64,000 nucleotides of DNA from Pseudomonas putida (GCA_041879295.1 CP047152.1:3539501-3603500), one strand, 5' to 3'. Positions 10,859-21,498 are shown, counted from the stretch's first letter. Translations and numbers: made by a program. The notes: a model not told the origin generated them from the sequence alone.

Positions 10859-11193
10859 GGCGCCTCCTCTCCTAGTGGTGACCCCTACCAAAGGTCACGT
10901 GGGTTGGGATGAGCCAGTACAAGATCCGACCTGCCTTCCGGTAAAAGGAAGCCTGCCCCACAGTGGCAGAAGCCTTTCGGCTTGTCAGGGACGAACCAGA
11001 GTGACTGGAAAGAAAAAAGATAGCTGCAGCCGGCAACAGCGCGACCGCAAGCCGGGCATGCTAGCACGCGGGTTGCACCCCAGGCAGAAATATTTGGAAA
11101 TTGCCCCACAGCGGTGAACTAACGCGGAAAAATACCGCTCAGACTTTGGGAAGCAACCTACTCTTGATGAGACCTTAACCCAAGGAGTAACTG
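10859..11193. other. Divergent promoter region of the thrS operon and a small secreted-protein gene
   Basis: The 335-bp gap must hold the thrS operon promoter and leader on the minus strand and the promoter of the gene at 11194 on the plus strand. Short A-rich tracts occur near 11006-11020 and 11085-11100. I see no T-box and no convincing coding sequence. Confidence 0.4.
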
Positions 11194-11502
11194 GTGATGC
11201 GAGTTCCGTCTCTTCTGGCCCTGACGGCCGCTGGCGCCCTGCTGCTGCCCGTGGCTGCGAACGCCGGCAACTTCCCCCCTGGGAAGGAGGCCGGCTACAT
11301 GACCCAGTGCACGCAAGTGGCCAGCGGCCAGGGCGTTGACGCTGCCACCGCGAAAAAGCACTGCGAATGCGGCGCGCAAGCCATCAAAAAGAACTTCACC
11401 GACGCCGAGATTGCCGACCTCGACAGCAAGGACGGCGTTGACGCCAAGCTGATGCAGAGGGCGCAGATGGTGGTGAAACAGGCCTGTGCACCGAAGAGCT
11501 GA
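11194..11502 (+). CDS. Small secreted cysteine-containing protein of unknown function
   Basis: 102 residues. A clear signal peptide (basic Arg, hydrophobic LLALTAAGALLLPVAA, cleavage near ANA-GN) is followed by a ~78-residue mature protein with four cysteines (CTQ, the CEC pair, and a C near the end), consistent with two periplasmic disulfides. The start ATG lies 10 bases after AAGGAG. I do not recognise a named family. The gene stands alone, divergent from thrS. Confidence 0.8.
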   Translation: MMRVPSLLALTAAGALLLPVAANAGNFPPGKEAGYMTQCTQVASGQGVDAATAKKHCECGAQAIKKNFTDAEIADLDSKDGVDAKLMQRAQMVVKQACAPKS

Positions 11503-11664
11503 AACCTTAAAGTCAGCGACGACCAGCCATTCTTTGAGCTGGATCAATATCCTGCGAAGGTAAAAGGCGCTAGATGCGCAGAATTAGACTATGATGTATC
11601 CCGTGCTCCGTAGCCTCGGCCGCATTGCACCACTGAAAAAACTAAATGTTCTGGAGATTCACCC

Positions 11665-11877
11665 ATGTCCAATCGCCAACAAGGCACCGTCAAATGGTTC
11701 AATGATGAGAAAGGCTACGGCTTCATCACCCCAGCAGGCGGCGGCGACGACCTGTTCGTACACTTCAAAGCCATCGAATCTGACGGCTTCAAGAGCCTGA
11801 AAGAAGGCCAGACTGTTTCCTTCGTCGCCGAGCGCGGCCAGAAGGGCATGCAGGCTGCACAGGTTCGTCCGGAGTAA
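11665..11877 (+). CDS. Cold-shock domain protein (CspA family)
   Basis: 70 residues with the complete cold-shock fold. The two RNA-binding motifs are KGYGFITP and DLFVHFKAI, preceded by GTVKWFNDE. Such proteins bind single-stranded RNA and DNA and melt RNA secondary structure, in cold adaptation or as constitutive chaperones. The long gap upstream (11503-11664) is compatible with the long 5' leader common in csp mRNAs. A strong terminator follows the stop by 13 bases, so the gene is monocistronic. Confidence 0.95.
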   Translation: MSNRQQGTVKWFNDEKGYGFITPAGGGDDLFVHFKAIESDGFKSLKEGQTVSFVAERGQKGMQAAQVRPE

Positions 11878-11890
11878 TTCGGATAGCTGT

Positions 11891-11921
11891 AAAAAAACCC
11901 GCCCTTGTGGCGGGTTTTTTT
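11891..11921 (+). terminator. Rho-independent terminator after the cold-shock gene
   Basis: AAAAAAACCCGCC pairs with GGCGGGTTTTTTT across a short loop, with a U-run of seven on the plus strand. The A-run on the other side means it could also stop transcription from the right. Confidence 0.93.
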
Positions 11922-11986
11922 ATGGGTGATTGCATCATCTGAGTGGGGCGGGATTGCCTGCAAAACAGACTTTAGGGTGAACGGCA

Positions 11987-12028
11987 CGGGCTTCGCCCGT
12001 GTTCGCGGGCGAACCCGCCCCTACAGGC
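11987..12028. repeat. REP-type palindromic sequence
   Basis: Contains GTTCGCGGGCGAACCCGC and CCCCTACAGG, the core and tail of the P. putida REP family that recurs through the window. A small palindrome (ACGGGCTTCGCCCGT) precedes it. It lies in a gap between convergent genes. Confidence 0.75.
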
Positions 12029-12078
12029 GACTGCGCAGGCTTTTCACATTTTGCGCAAGGCAGTTGCCCCCGCGTGCA

Positions 12079-12399
12079 TCAACCGCAGTTGACGCGGGTT
12101 ACCCTGCCCTGCTCGTCCACGTTCAGGTTCAGGCGCTCGGAGCGGTACTCCAGGGTGACCACATCGTGCGGCTTGAGAATGCGCGCCATCTGCGAGCCGC
12201 TGGCCTTGCGTGCCTGCTCCAGCAATTCGGCGCTGGCCTGCTTGCCCATGGCAAAGTCGGCACCACTGGCTTCGCAGCGGCCATCGTTGCCCACTGGCGC
12301 GGCCGGCGCAGCACCGCCATCAGCATTGCCACCAGTGCTGCAACCCGCCAGGACAGCAGCCACAGCCAGAGTTGCCAGGTAAGCACGGGTACGGAACAT
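12079..12399 (-). CDS. I78-family peptidase inhibitor lipoprotein
   Basis: 106 residues from the ATG at 12399, which has GGAGG six bases upstream; a longer frame to 12462 is not needed. A lipobox LAGC at residue ~19 predicts an outer- or inner-membrane lipoprotein. The C-terminal half has the I78 inhibitor pattern: HDVVTLEYRSERLNLNVDE, then RVTRVNCG, with a conserved cysteine at each end of the domain. I78 proteins inhibit serine proteases such as elastase; the target here is unknown. An Ala/Gly-rich linker joins lipid and domain. Confidence 0.85.
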   Translation of the reverse strand: MFRTRAYLATLAVAAVLAGCSTGGNADGGAAPAAPVGNDGRCEASGADFAMGKQASAELLEQARKASGSQMARILKPHDVVTLEYRSERLNLNVDEQGRVTRVNCG

Positions 12400-12672
12400 G
12401 AAGCCTCCTAAATCGGTCCGGGAACTGCCTGATCCGACAGCTCCGCTCATCATTTGTTGCAAAACCGGTCAAGTCTGCCTGAACTGTAGCAGCAAGACGA
12501 AAAGCAATCGTGACCGGATTTTGCACAACGTGCTGTGTTTGCCATATGCTTAGCTCGCACGGTCACCGGCGCAAAGCCATGATTTGCTGCAAGAAGTGGA
12601 GCGCATCCCGCCTCCATCGAACACCAGGGCCAGGTGTTCCTCTTCGTTCCGGGCCCCCAGCGAGAGCTTTTC

Positions 12673-12885
12673 ATGAGCACCCACAGCATCGATGCCGATA
12701 TCAAGGTCAAATGGGCCGAGGGCCAGAGTGCGTACAGCCCTGGCACACCGGAAGAGTTGCTGTTGATCGCCATCGACCTGTTGGTGCGCGATAACGGCGC
12801 CGAGGCGGCACGCAGCTTCATCGACCAGGTGTTCGAGCGCTACGCGCCGCACGCGGCTATTCCAATCGCGCCAGGCGGGCACTGA
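12673..12885 (+). CDS. Conserved hypothetical protein, 70 residues
   Basis: The protein begins MSTHSIDADIKVKWAEG and is acidic and soluble, with no signal or membrane segment; helices are predicted around PEELLLIAIDLLVR and EAARSFIDQVFERYA. An upstream start would add 13 residues but has a weaker context, while GAGAG precedes the ATG at 12673. The 3' end overlaps the convergent nucleoside hydrolase gene by 29 bases. I do not recognise the family. Confidence 0.6.
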   Translation: MSTHSIDADIKVKWAEGQSAYSPGTPEELLLIAIDLLVRDNGAEAARSFIDQVFERYAPHAAIPIAPGGH

Positions 12886-13858
12886 GCAGGTCGAACAGCC
12901 CCTGGGCATCACCCTGCTCCACCCACAGCACATTCGCTGGCTGCTTGAGCACGCCGTACCAGTCCGCAATTGTCTGGCCGAAAGTGGGCCCTTCGCGGCT
13001 GTCGATGCTCATGTGGATGCGCCGACCACTGAAAAGCTCGGGTTTTAACAGGTAAGCGATGACACTGGCGTCATGCACAGGGCCGCCGGGCATGCCGTAC
13101 AGGTCCATGTCGTGGGTAATGTAGGCATTGAGGATGTCCACCACGCGCTTGCTGGCCTGGTTGTTCACGGCTGCCAGTTGCGTCAGGCGGGCGTTACTGG
13201 TCAGCAGCTTGTGGGTGACGTCCAGCGGCAGGTAGGTCAGCTGCACGCCGCTGGCCAGCACCACTTCGGCGGCATGCGGGTCGGCGTAGAGGTTGAACTC
13301 CGCCACCGGGGTGATGTTGCCACCATTGAAATGGGCTCCCCCCATGACCACCACCTCTTTGATGCCTTTGACGATACCTGGGCGCTGGATCAGCGCCAGG
13401 GCCAGGTTGGTCTGCGGGCCAAGCATGGCGACGGTGATGCTGTGCGGTTTGGCTGCGCCGAGGGTATCGACCAGGTATTGCACGGCATTGCCCTGGGCCA
13501 GGGGGGCTTTCGGCTCGTGCACCTGGACACCGGTGAGGCCTTCTTCACCATGAACATCGGCGGCATAGATCGGCGTGCGCACCAATGGGCGGCCGGCACC
13601 GGCGTACACCGGGATGTCTTCGCGCCCGGCCCATTCGCGGGCCAGGCGGGCATTGCGCGAGGTCTTGTCCAGGCGCACGTTGCCGGCCACTGTGGTGATG
13701 GCGCGGATATTGAGCTCTTTGGGCGAAGCCATGGCCAGAAACAGCGCAACCACATCGTCGGCGCCGGGATCGGTGTCAATGATCAGGTCGATGGGGGCGG
13801 CCTGGAGGGTCGAGGCTGTGGCCATGAAGACGATTCCTTGTAGCAGGGACTTGAGCAT
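12857..13858 (-). CDS. Periplasmic inosine/uridine-preferring nucleoside hydrolase
   Basis: 333 residues. The Ca2+-binding signature IDTDPGADDVVAL near residue 25, the MGGAHFNGGNITPVAEFN segment and a late VHDASVIAYLL with its catalytic-region His/Asp are all present, so the enzyme should split ribonucleosides into base plus ribose. Unlike the cytoplasmic RihA/B/C enzymes it starts with a signal peptide (LLQGIVFMATASTLQA). The ATG at 13858 has AGGAG eight bases upstream; a GTG three codons earlier overlaps that site. As the last gene of the ribose operon, 63 bases past rbsD, it should release ribose in the periplasm for RbsB. Confidence 0.92.
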   Translation of the reverse strand: MLKSLLQGIVFMATASTLQAAPIDLIIDTDPGADDVVALFLAMASPKELNIRAITTVAGNVRLDKTSRNARLAREWAGREDIPVYAGAGRPLVRTPIYAADVHGEEGLTGVQVHEPKAPLAQGNAVQYLVDTLGAAKPHSITVAMLGPQTNLALALIQRPGIVKGIKEVVVMGGAHFNGGNITPVAEFNLYADPHAAEVVLASGVQLTYLPLDVTHKLLTSNARLTQLAAVNNQASKRVVDILNAYITHDMDLYGMPGGPVHDASVIAYLLKPELFSGRRIHMSIDSREGPTFGQTIADWYGVLKQPANVLWVEQGDAQGLFDLLSARLARLE

Positions 13859-13921
13859 GGGTGGCACTCCTGTTGCCTATGAATTATTCGTTTGCCCCCC
13901 CGGTGTCTTTTGTGGAACCGG

Positions 13922-14320
13922 CTAAAAGGTGACGCCGGAGATGAGGGCGATGTTGCTGTAGGGCTGACACTCGCCTGTACGCACCACTGCACGAGCACTA
14001 CGCGACAGCACTTTGAAATCCTCATGGGCCAGCCACTCGCGCTTGCCCAGCTTGCCCTTCAATCGCTCGATTTCGACCAGCGCGGGTGGCACCACTTTTT
14101 GCATTTCTTCAGCCAGCACGTGCCGCTCAACCTGCAATTCGCTCAGCACCACCCGCAGCACGCTGGCGAAGTCCGGCAGGCCAGGCGTAATGGCCAGGTC
14201 GATAAATTCCACCCCCGGCGGCACCGGCAGCCCGGCATCGCCGATCACCAGGATGTCGCCATGCCCCATGCCGGCAATGACCCGCGACAGGGCAACGTTC
14301 AACAGTGGGGTTTTCTTCAT
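13922..14320 (-). CDS. rbsD: D-ribose pyranase
   Basis: 132 residues. The N-terminal [20 protein letters not shown] and the DAGLPVP segment with GDI before it are characteristic, and the catalytic His lies in GHGD. RbsD interconverts beta-pyranose and beta-furanose ribose so that RbsK can act. The start overlaps the end of rbsK by four bases (ATGA), which implies translational coupling. Confidence 0.96.
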   Translation of the reverse strand: MKKTPLLNVALSRVIAGMGHGDILVIGDAGLPVPPGVEFIDLAITPGLPDFASVLRVVLSELQVERHVLAEEMQKVVPPALVEIERLKGKLGKREWLAHEDFKVLSRSARAVVRTGECQPYSNIALISGVTF

Positions 14321-15225
14321 GGCGTCAGCTCCGCCAAGTAGGGAATCGATGGCTGGGCACCGGCACGGGTAACCGACAATGCTGCGGCCCGCTGACCAAA
14401 GATGATCGCCTCACCCTCCTCCAACCCACGTACCAGGCCGGCAGCAAAGCCGCCAATGAAGGTATCGCCGGCAGCGGTGGTGTCCAGCGGCTGCACGTGC
14501 GGTGCAGGATAGTGCTGATGGCCTTGGGCGGTAACCAGCAAGGCACCTTGCGCACCCAAGGTGATGATCACTTTGCCTGCCCCCAGCTGCAGCAAGCACT
14601 CGCCGGCGCGCCGGGCACTGTCCTGATCGGTCACCGCCACACCGGTCAAGGCTTCGGCTTCGCTTTCGTTAGGGGTAAGGTAATCGATATGCGCAAACCA
14701 GTCCGCTGGCAAGGGGCCGGTAGCAGGCGCCGGGTTCAGGATGACCTGCTTGCCCAGTTCACGCGCCCTGGCCAGCGTGCAAGCCACAGTGTCAGTCGGC
14801 ACTTCCAGCTGGCAGATGACCACCTCGGCGGCCTGCAGCAGTGCATCGAAGCGCAGCACCGACTGCGGCGTCAGCAGGCCGTTGGCGCCGGGAACGATGA
14901 CAATACAGTTCTGGCTGGCGGCATCCACCGTGATCAGCGCCACACCGCTGGACACGCCTGGGCAGGTGCTGACGCCCTGACAGTCGACCCCCTCGACATA
15001 CAAGGCCCGGTGCAGTTGCCGACCGTAATCATCATCCCCAACATTGCCGATCATCGCCACGCTGCCGCCCAGCCGCGCAGCCGCCACGGCCTGGTTGGCA
15101 CCCTTGCCGCCCGGCACCGTGAAAAAGCTATCGCCGGGGAGTGTTTCGCCGGCCCGTGGCAGGCGCCGGGCGCGGGCCACCAGGTCCATATTGAGGCTGC
15201 CGACCACCACAACCTTGGCATTCAT
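14317..15225 (-). CDS. rbsK: Ribokinase
   Basis: 302 residues of the PfkB family. Signature 1 is visible as [16 protein letters not shown] near residue 40 and signature 2, with the catalytic Asp, as [13 protein letters not shown] near residue 250. It phosphorylates D-ribose to ribose-5-phosphate with ATP, feeding the pentose phosphate pathway. It lies between rbsR (15 bases upstream) and rbsD (4-base overlap). Confidence 0.97.
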   Translation of the reverse strand: MNAKVVVVGSLNMDLVARARRLPRAGETLPGDSFFTVPGGKGANQAVAAARLGGSVAMIGNVGDDDYGRQLHRALYVEGVDCQGVSTCPGVSSGVALITVDAASQNCIVIVPGANGLLTPQSVLRFDALLQAAEVVICQLEVPTDTVACTLARARELGKQVILNPAPATGPLPADWFAHIDYLTPNESEAEALTGVAVTDQDSARRAGECLLQLGAGKVIITLGAQGALLVTAQGHQHYPAPHVQPLDTTAAGDTFIGGFAAGLVRGLEEGEAIIFGQRAAALSVTRAGAQPSIPYLAELTP

Positions 15226-15240
15226 GACATTTCCTTAGCG

Positions 15241-16263
15241 TTAGCGGTAATCATTGAACAGGTCCGGGCGCGGCCCGGTGGACTCACGCAAGACGATACG
15301 CGGGGCGACAATGCGCTGCTCTGCCGCGCCCTGCCGAGGTGTAGCGATACGCGTCAGCAGCAACGAGGCAGCGCTCTCGCCCAGCTCGCGAATCGACTGG
15401 CCCACGGTGGTCAGCGGCGGGTACACGTAGCGGCTCAGTTCGATGTCGTCGAAGCCGATCACCGACAGCTCGCCGGGTACGCTGATATTGCGTTCGGCTG
15501 CAGCACGCAGCACACCAAAGCCGATCATGTCGTTGCCGGCAAAAATCGCCGAGGGCCGTTTGCCTTCCAGCACCTGCGCCGCCGCCGCATGGCCACCCGG
15601 GCTGGTGAAGTCGCAGTGCAGTACACGGCTGCCCAGCACAGGCGCCCCGGCTTCGGCCATGGCACGGCGGAAGCCGCTCAGGCGCAGCTGGGTAACCCCG
15701 GTTTCGGCGGGGCCGCCGATATAGGCAACATCGCGATGGCCAAGCCCCAGCAAGTGCTGGGTGGCCAGGTACGCCCCCTGCTCGTGGTCAATGCGCACCA
15801 GGTCAGCATCGACGCCTTCCAGTTCACGGTCGACGATGACCATTGGCGTGCGCACACTGGCCAGGCTTTGCAGCAGGTCGTCGTCCTGGCCCACCGAGGC
15901 CACCACCAGGCCGTCGATGCGTTTTTCCAGCAGCACGCGCAGGTAGCTGCGCTGCTTCTGCGGGTTGTCGTCGGAGTTGCACAGGATCACGCAATAGCCG
16001 TTGCGCTCGCAGGCGTCTTCGATACCCCGCGCCAGCTCGGCGAAGTACGGGTTGACGCTGTTGGGCACCAACAGGCCGATGGTGGCCGTGCTACGCGCCT
16101 TCAGCGAACGCGCCACCGCGCTGGGCACGTAATCCAGCTCAATGATGGCGGCTTCCACTTTCAGCCGCACCTGTTCGCTGACCGGCCGGGTCTTGTTGAG
16201 TACATGAGACACGGTGGTGTACGAAATACCCGCCAGTGCCGCGACGTCTTTGATGGTTGCCAT
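15241..16263 (-). CDS. rbsR: LacI-family repressor of the ribose operon
   Basis: 340 residues from MATIKDVAALAG. The LacI helix-turn-helix (IKDVAALAGISYTTVSHVLN, then hinge VPSAVARSLK) is followed by the periplasmic-binding-like sugar domain (TIGLLVPNSVNPYFAEL). A longer reading to 16287 adds residues without a better start. It sits inside the operon between rbsC and rbsK, four bases from rbsC. The perfect palindrome at 19830-19843 before rbsB is its likely operator, with ribose or its phosphate as inducer by analogy with E. coli. Confidence 0.93.
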   Translation of the reverse strand: MATIKDVAALAGISYTTVSHVLNKTRPVSEQVRLKVEAAIIELDYVPSAVARSLKARSTATIGLLVPNSVNPYFAELARGIEDACERNGYCVILCNSDDNPQKQRSYLRVLLEKRIDGLVVASVGQDDDLLQSLASVRTPMVIVDRELEGVDADLVRIDHEQGAYLATQHLLGLGHRDVAYIGGPAETGVTQLRLSGFRRAMAEAGAPVLGSRVLHCDFTSPGGHAAAAQVLEGKRPSAIFAGNDMIGFGVLRAAAERNISVPGELSVIGFDDIELSRYVYPPLTTVGQSIRELGESAASLLLTRIATPRQGAAEQRIVAPRIVLRESTGPRPDLFNDYR

Positions 16264-16267
16264 GTTG

Positions 16268-17263
16268 TCAGTTCCGCCGGCCTGCACGCCGGCTACGGTA
16301 AGTGTCGAGCACCACGGCGATGACGATCACCGCCCCGGTGATGATGCGTTTGGTCGGCTCGCTGGCACCGATCTGCGCCAGCCCGGCGGCCAATACGGAA
16401 ATGATCAGTACGCCAAAGAAGGTGCTGATGACCGAGCCACGCCCACCCATCAGGCTAGTGCCGCCGATCACGACGGCAGCAATGACCTGCAGCTCCAGGC
16501 CAGAGCCAGCATTGGGGTCGGCCGCTTCCAGGCGCGAGATCTGGAACAGCGCGGCCAGGCCGGCGAGCAGGCCCATCAGGGCGAACACCAGCACTTTGTA
16601 GGGGCGCGGATCGATACCGGCCAGGCGCACGGCCTCTTCGTTGGTGCCGATACCGATCAGGTAACGACCGAACACCGTACGCGTCAGGACCAACTGGGCG
16701 AGCACGATCACCAACAAGGCGATGATGAACGCCGGCGAAACACCAAAGGCGACCGGGTTGGAGAACCAGGCATAGGCGTCGCCGATATAGGCGGTGCGCG
16801 AGTCGGTGAACTGGTAGGCCAGGCCACGGGCCATCTCCAGCACACCAAGCGAAACGATGAACGACGGGATGCGCCAGGCCACGGTGACGCCACCGGTAAT
16901 GCTGCCGGTCAATGCGGCCACAGCCATGCCCAGCAGCGCCGAGGGCAGCACGCCCCAGCCCCAGCCGAGTATCGCCACGCTCACCGTCGAGGCGGCCAGC
17001 GCCAGCACCGAACCCACCGACAGGTCGATGCCGCCGATGATCAGCACAAAGGTCATGCCCACCGCCAGCACCATCAGGTCCGGGATCTGGTTGGCCAGCG
17101 TGCTGAAGGTGCCATACGACCAGAAGTGGCTGCTGAGGAACGAGAACAGCACGATCATCGCCAGCAAGGCGCCAGCCAGGCCCAGGTAGGTGCCCAGGCC
17201 AAAGTACGTACCGCTGCGGCGCATGGGGGCGGCGCCCTGGTTGTTTAGCGGGGTGGTTTTCAT
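16268..17263 (-). CDS. rbsC: Ribose ABC transporter permease
   Basis: 331 residues with eight or more hydrophobic segments and the BPD_transp_2 features GGIDLSVGSVLALAA and GGTSLMGGRGSV (EAA-like loop). It forms the membrane channel of the RbsABC importer. The start overlaps the end of rbsA by four bases. A basic N-terminus (MKTTPLNNQGAAPMRRSG) precedes the first membrane helix. Confidence 0.95.
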   Translation of the reverse strand: MKTTPLNNQGAAPMRRSGTYFGLGTYLGLAGALLAMIVLFSFLSSHFWSYGTFSTLANQIPDLMVLAVGMTFVLIIGGIDLSVGSVLALAASTVSVAILGWGWGVLPSALLGMAVAALTGSITGGVTVAWRIPSFIVSLGVLEMARGLAYQFTDSRTAYIGDAYAWFSNPVAFGVSPAFIIALLVIVLAQLVLTRTVFGRYLIGIGTNEEAVRLAGIDPRPYKVLVFALMGLLAGLAALFQISRLEAADPNAGSGLELQVIAAVVIGGTSLMGGRGSVISTFFGVLIISVLAAGLAQIGASEPTKRIITGAVIVIAVVLDTYRSRRAGRRN

Positions 17264-18813
17264 GCATCCATCCTGGGGGCTGCATCATGCAGCAGTGCGT
17301 CACGTTTCTGATAACCGGCGAAGGCGGCGGCAAGCAACTGGTCCTGGCTCCAATGATCACGCGCGAAGGTGTCGATCAGGCGGCCGGCGGACAGCACGGC
17401 GATGCGGTCGCAAATCAGCATCAGTTCGCGCAGGTCACTGGACACCACCACCAAGGCCTTGCCTTGACGCGCCAGCTCGGCCAGCAGGCCATAGATGTCG
17501 AACTTGGCGCCCACATCGATGCCACGCGTGGGTTCGTCGAACAGCAGCACCTGGCAATCGCGCTCCAGCCAGCGGCCAATTACCACCTTCTGCTGGTTAC
17601 CGCCAGACAGCTCGCCCACCACTTGCTGCGCGCCAGCACTGCGAATGCGCATGGCCTGGATCTGGCGTTCGGCCAAGGCCTTTTCCGCTTCGCTATCGAG
17701 CACACCGGCGCGCGATACCGCGCCCAGGTTGCCCAACGCAATGTTGGCGCTGATCGACTGCGTCAACAGCAGGCCCTCGCCTTTGCGGTCTTCGGTTATC
17801 AGCGCGATGCCGGCCCGCACTGCAGCCTTGGGCAAGTCGATGTTTACCGCCTGCGGCGGTTGGCCCAGCGCGATACAGCCGCTGTCGGCGCGATCGGCAC
17901 CGTAGATCAGGCGCAACAGCTCGGTACGGCCGGCGCCGATCAGACCGGAGATGCCAAAAATTTCCCCTGCCCTGACTTCGAACGACACCTCGCGCACCTT
18001 GTCGCCGCGGCACAACTTGTCAACCTTGAGCAGCGGTGCACCTATCTGCCGCCGGCCCAGGTCGATATGCTCGCCCAGCTCGCGGCCGACCATCAGGTTG
18101 ACCAGTTCGGCGCTGCTGTAGCGCTGGATCGGCTCGTCGCACACCAGTTTGCCATCGCGCAGTACAACGATGCGTTGCGCCACGCGCTGCAACTCTTCCA
18201 GGCGATGCGAGATATAAACGATGGCCACGCCACGCGCACGCAGGCGCTCGATCTGGGTGAACAGCAACTCCACCTCGCGCGCAGTGAGCATGGCCGTGGG
18301 TTCGTCCAGGATCAGTACATGGCAGTCACCGATCAGGTTGCGGGCAATCTCGACCATCTGCTGATGGCCGATGCCCAGCTCGCCGACCGGGGTGTCCGGG
18401 TCGATGGCGTCGAGCCCGACCCGGGCCATGGCGGCCATTGCCAGTTGGCGCAGGCGCTTGTGGCTGATCCAGCCAAAGCGGCTGGGCAAGTTGTCGAGAA
18501 ACAGGTTCTCCGCCACAGTCAGCGTCGGCAGCAGGTTCAACTCCTGCATGACCATGCGCACACCTAGGCGTTCGGCCTCACTGCGACTGCCGGGCGCGTA
18601 GGCCTGGCCGCGGTAGGTCATGTGCCCGGTGGTGGGCAGCTCCAGGCCACCGATGAGCTTGGACAACGTGCTCTTGCCAGCGCCGTTCTCGCCGGTCAGG
18701 GCCAGCACTTCACCGGCGCGCAGGTTCAGGCTGACCTCGCCGAGCACGGGCTGGGCGTAGGTCTTGCCCAGGCCGCTGGCGGCGAGCACCACTTCATTGG
18801 CCGATGCAGGCAT
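17260..18813 (-). CDS. rbsA: Ribose ABC transporter ATP-binding protein
   Basis: A 517-residue double ATPase. The first half has Walker A GENGAGKST, signature-like ELGIGHQQM and Walker B VLILDEPTA. The second half has a degenerate Walker A (SGLIGAGRTE), signature LSGGNQQK and Walker B LLFDEPTRG, the usual arrangement in carbohydrate-type importers. An ATG at 18834 overlaps the rbsB stop, but AGGAGA lies before the in-frame ATG at 18813, which I take as the start. Confidence 0.95.
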   Translation of the reverse strand: MPASANEVVLAASGLGKTYAQPVLGEVSLNLRAGEVLALTGENGAGKSTLSKLIGGLELPTTGHMTYRGQAYAPGSRSEAERLGVRMVMQELNLLPTLTVAENLFLDNLPSRFGWISHKRLRQLAMAAMARVGLDAIDPDTPVGELGIGHQQMVEIARNLIGDCHVLILDEPTAMLTAREVELLFTQIERLRARGVAIVYISHRLEELQRVAQRIVVLRDGKLVCDEPIQRYSSAELVNLMVGRELGEHIDLGRRQIGAPLLKVDKLCRGDKVREVSFEVRAGEIFGISGLIGAGRTELLRLIYGADRADSGCIALGQPPQAVNIDLPKAAVRAGIALITEDRKGEGLLLTQSISANIALGNLGAVSRAGVLDSEAEKALAERQIQAMRIRSAGAQQVVGELSGGNQQKVVIGRWLERDCQVLLFDEPTRGIDVGAKFDIYGLLAELARQGKALVVVSSDLRELMLICDRIAVLSAGRLIDTFARDHWSQDQLLAAAFAGYQKRDALLHDAAPRMDA

Positions 18814-18833
18814 GGCCGATTCTCCTGGCAGCA

Positions 18834-19793
18834 TCAGGGCTTCTTGGTGATGAGTTCGACCGGGGTCTGGATGACGTTGTCGGCATCCACATCAGGCTTT
18901 TCGCCCTTGACCATTTTCAGCGCCGCCTGAATGCCGTACACCGCCTGCTGGCTGGCGGCCTGGTCGAGGGTGGCAAGCACGCGACCGTCTGCAAGCATTG
19001 GCTTGATGGCATTGATGTTGTCATAGCCCACCACTTGCACCTGGCCGGTCTTGCCAGCGGCACGCACGGCGGACACAGCGCCCAGGGCCATGCTGTCGTT
19101 GCCAGCCAGCAAGGCCTTCAGGTCGGGGTATTCGTTTAGCATGGAGGCAGCGACGGCGTTGCCTTTGTCGATCTCCCAATTGCCGCTTTGTACCGAGACG
19201 ATGTTCATCTGCGCGGCATTCATGGCGTCCTTGAAGCCGGCGGTGCGCTGCTGGGCATTGGTGGTGGTCGGCACCCCTTCGATAATGCCCACCTGGTCGC
19301 CGGCCTTGAGCTTCTGGCTGGCCAGGTAATCGCCAACCAGGCGCGCGCCCTTGCGGTTGTCGGGGCCGACGAAGGGAACGCTGATGCCTTTGCTCTTGAG
19401 CAGATCAGGGTCCAGACGGTTGTCGATATTGATCACCACCACCCCCTGGTCCATGGCCTTCTTCACCGCCGACACAAGTGCCTTCGAGTCAGCCGGCGCA
19501 ATGACCAGGGCCTTGGCGCCGGCATTGACCATCTGCTCGACGATGCGGATCTGCTCGCCAGTGTCGGTTTCGTTCTTGATGCCGTTGGCGATCAGGTCGA
19601 ACTCGTCGGCGTGGGACTTCTGGTAGTCCTTGGCGCCGTCTTCCATGGTGCGGAAGAACTCGTTGGCCAGCGACTTCATGACAAGGGCGACTTTGGGCTT
19701 GTCTTCGGCGTGGGCAGCAGACAATGGCAAGGCGAGGCTAAGCGAGGAAATGACAGCGAGGGCCAGCAGACGACCGGCGAACGGCAGCTTCAT
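18834..19793 (-). CDS. rbsB: Ribose-binding periplasmic protein
   Basis: 319 residues. The signal peptide (LLALAVISSLSLALPLSAAHA, 21 residues with cleavage after AHA) is followed by a type I periplasmic-binding fold: KPKVALVMKSLANEFF, DNRLDP, and LAGNDSMALGAV near the sugar-contact region. As first gene of the operon it is closest to the palindromic operator. It delivers ribose to RbsC and RbsA. Confidence 0.95.
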   Translation of the reverse strand: MKLPFAGRLLALAVISSLSLALPLSAAHAEDKPKVALVMKSLANEFFRTMEDGAKDYQKSHADEFDLIANGIKNETDTGEQIRIVEQMVNAGAKALVIAPADSKALVSAVKKAMDQGVVVINIDNRLDPDLLKSKGISVPFVGPDNRKGARLVGDYLASQKLKAGDQVGIIEGVPTTTNAQQRTAGFKDAMNAAQMNIVSVQSGNWEIDKGNAVAASMLNEYPDLKALLAGNDSMALGAVSAVRAAGKTGQVQVVGYDNINAIKPMLADGRVLATLDQAASQQAVYGIQAALKMVKGEKPDVDADNVIQTPVELITKKP

Positions 19794-19829
19794 GGACGAT
19801 GACTCCGAATCTTGTGTTTTTTATCGGAT

Positions 19830-19843
19830 CGCAAACGTTTGCG
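19830..19843. promoter_or_regulatory. Palindromic operator, probable RbsR site
   Basis: CGCAAACGTTTGCG is a perfect 14-bp palindrome 37-50 bases upstream of the rbsB start. It matches the LacI-family operator style (central CG, flanking AAACGTTT). The only LacI-family gene in the window is rbsR in the same operon. The position fits overlap with the rbs promoter or transcription start. Confidence 0.85.
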
Positions 19844-21283
<1,440 letters not shown>

Positions 21284-21290
21284 GTGCTCC

Positions 21291-21320
21291 CCCTCAGGGC
21301 CGGTGCGCCGGCTCTGAGGG
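21291..21320 (+). terminator. Hairpin after the asparaginase gene
   Basis: CCCTCAG pairs with CTGAGGG, and an inner CCGG/CCGG extends the stem. It starts eight bases after the stop codon. No U-run follows, so termination may be Rho-assisted, or the hairpin may protect the mRNA end. Confidence 0.5.
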
Positions 21321-21463
21321 CCTCACTGCCCTCGCCTGAACCGCACAGACACTGAGGGTAAAAAACCGGCGACATCGCTTACCTTTCTGACCGGCCTCAT
21401 GGTTTACAGGCCAACGCTGGATTTCTCCTGACAAGCTGTTGCGAATTTACTTACAGTGAAATA

Positions 21464-21479
21464 CTGTACGTGCATACAG
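21464..21479. promoter_or_regulatory. LexA (SOS) box
   Basis: CTGTACGTGCATACAG matches the CTGT-N8-ACAG LexA consensus exactly. It lies 20 bases upstream of the DUF1654 start codon. This predicts repression of the two-gene unit DUF1654-endA by LexA and induction by DNA damage. Confidence 0.88.
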
Positions 21480-21498
21480 CAAAAACAAGGAAATTCCT

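Noticed and set aside
8948..10912. 654-codon open frame antisense to thrS
   Set aside because: Mirror of thrS codon bias; no start signal or domain.
10859..11193. T-box or tRNA-like leader before thrS
   Set aside because: No T-box NNTGGN or tRNA-like cloverleaf was seen; T-boxes are also not expected in Pseudomonas.
14305..16323. 672-codon open frame antisense to rbsK and rbsR
   Set aside because: Spans two certain genes and their gap without recognisable motifs.
17287..18567. Open frame antisense to rbsA
   Set aside because: No ribosome site; composition typical of antisense frames.
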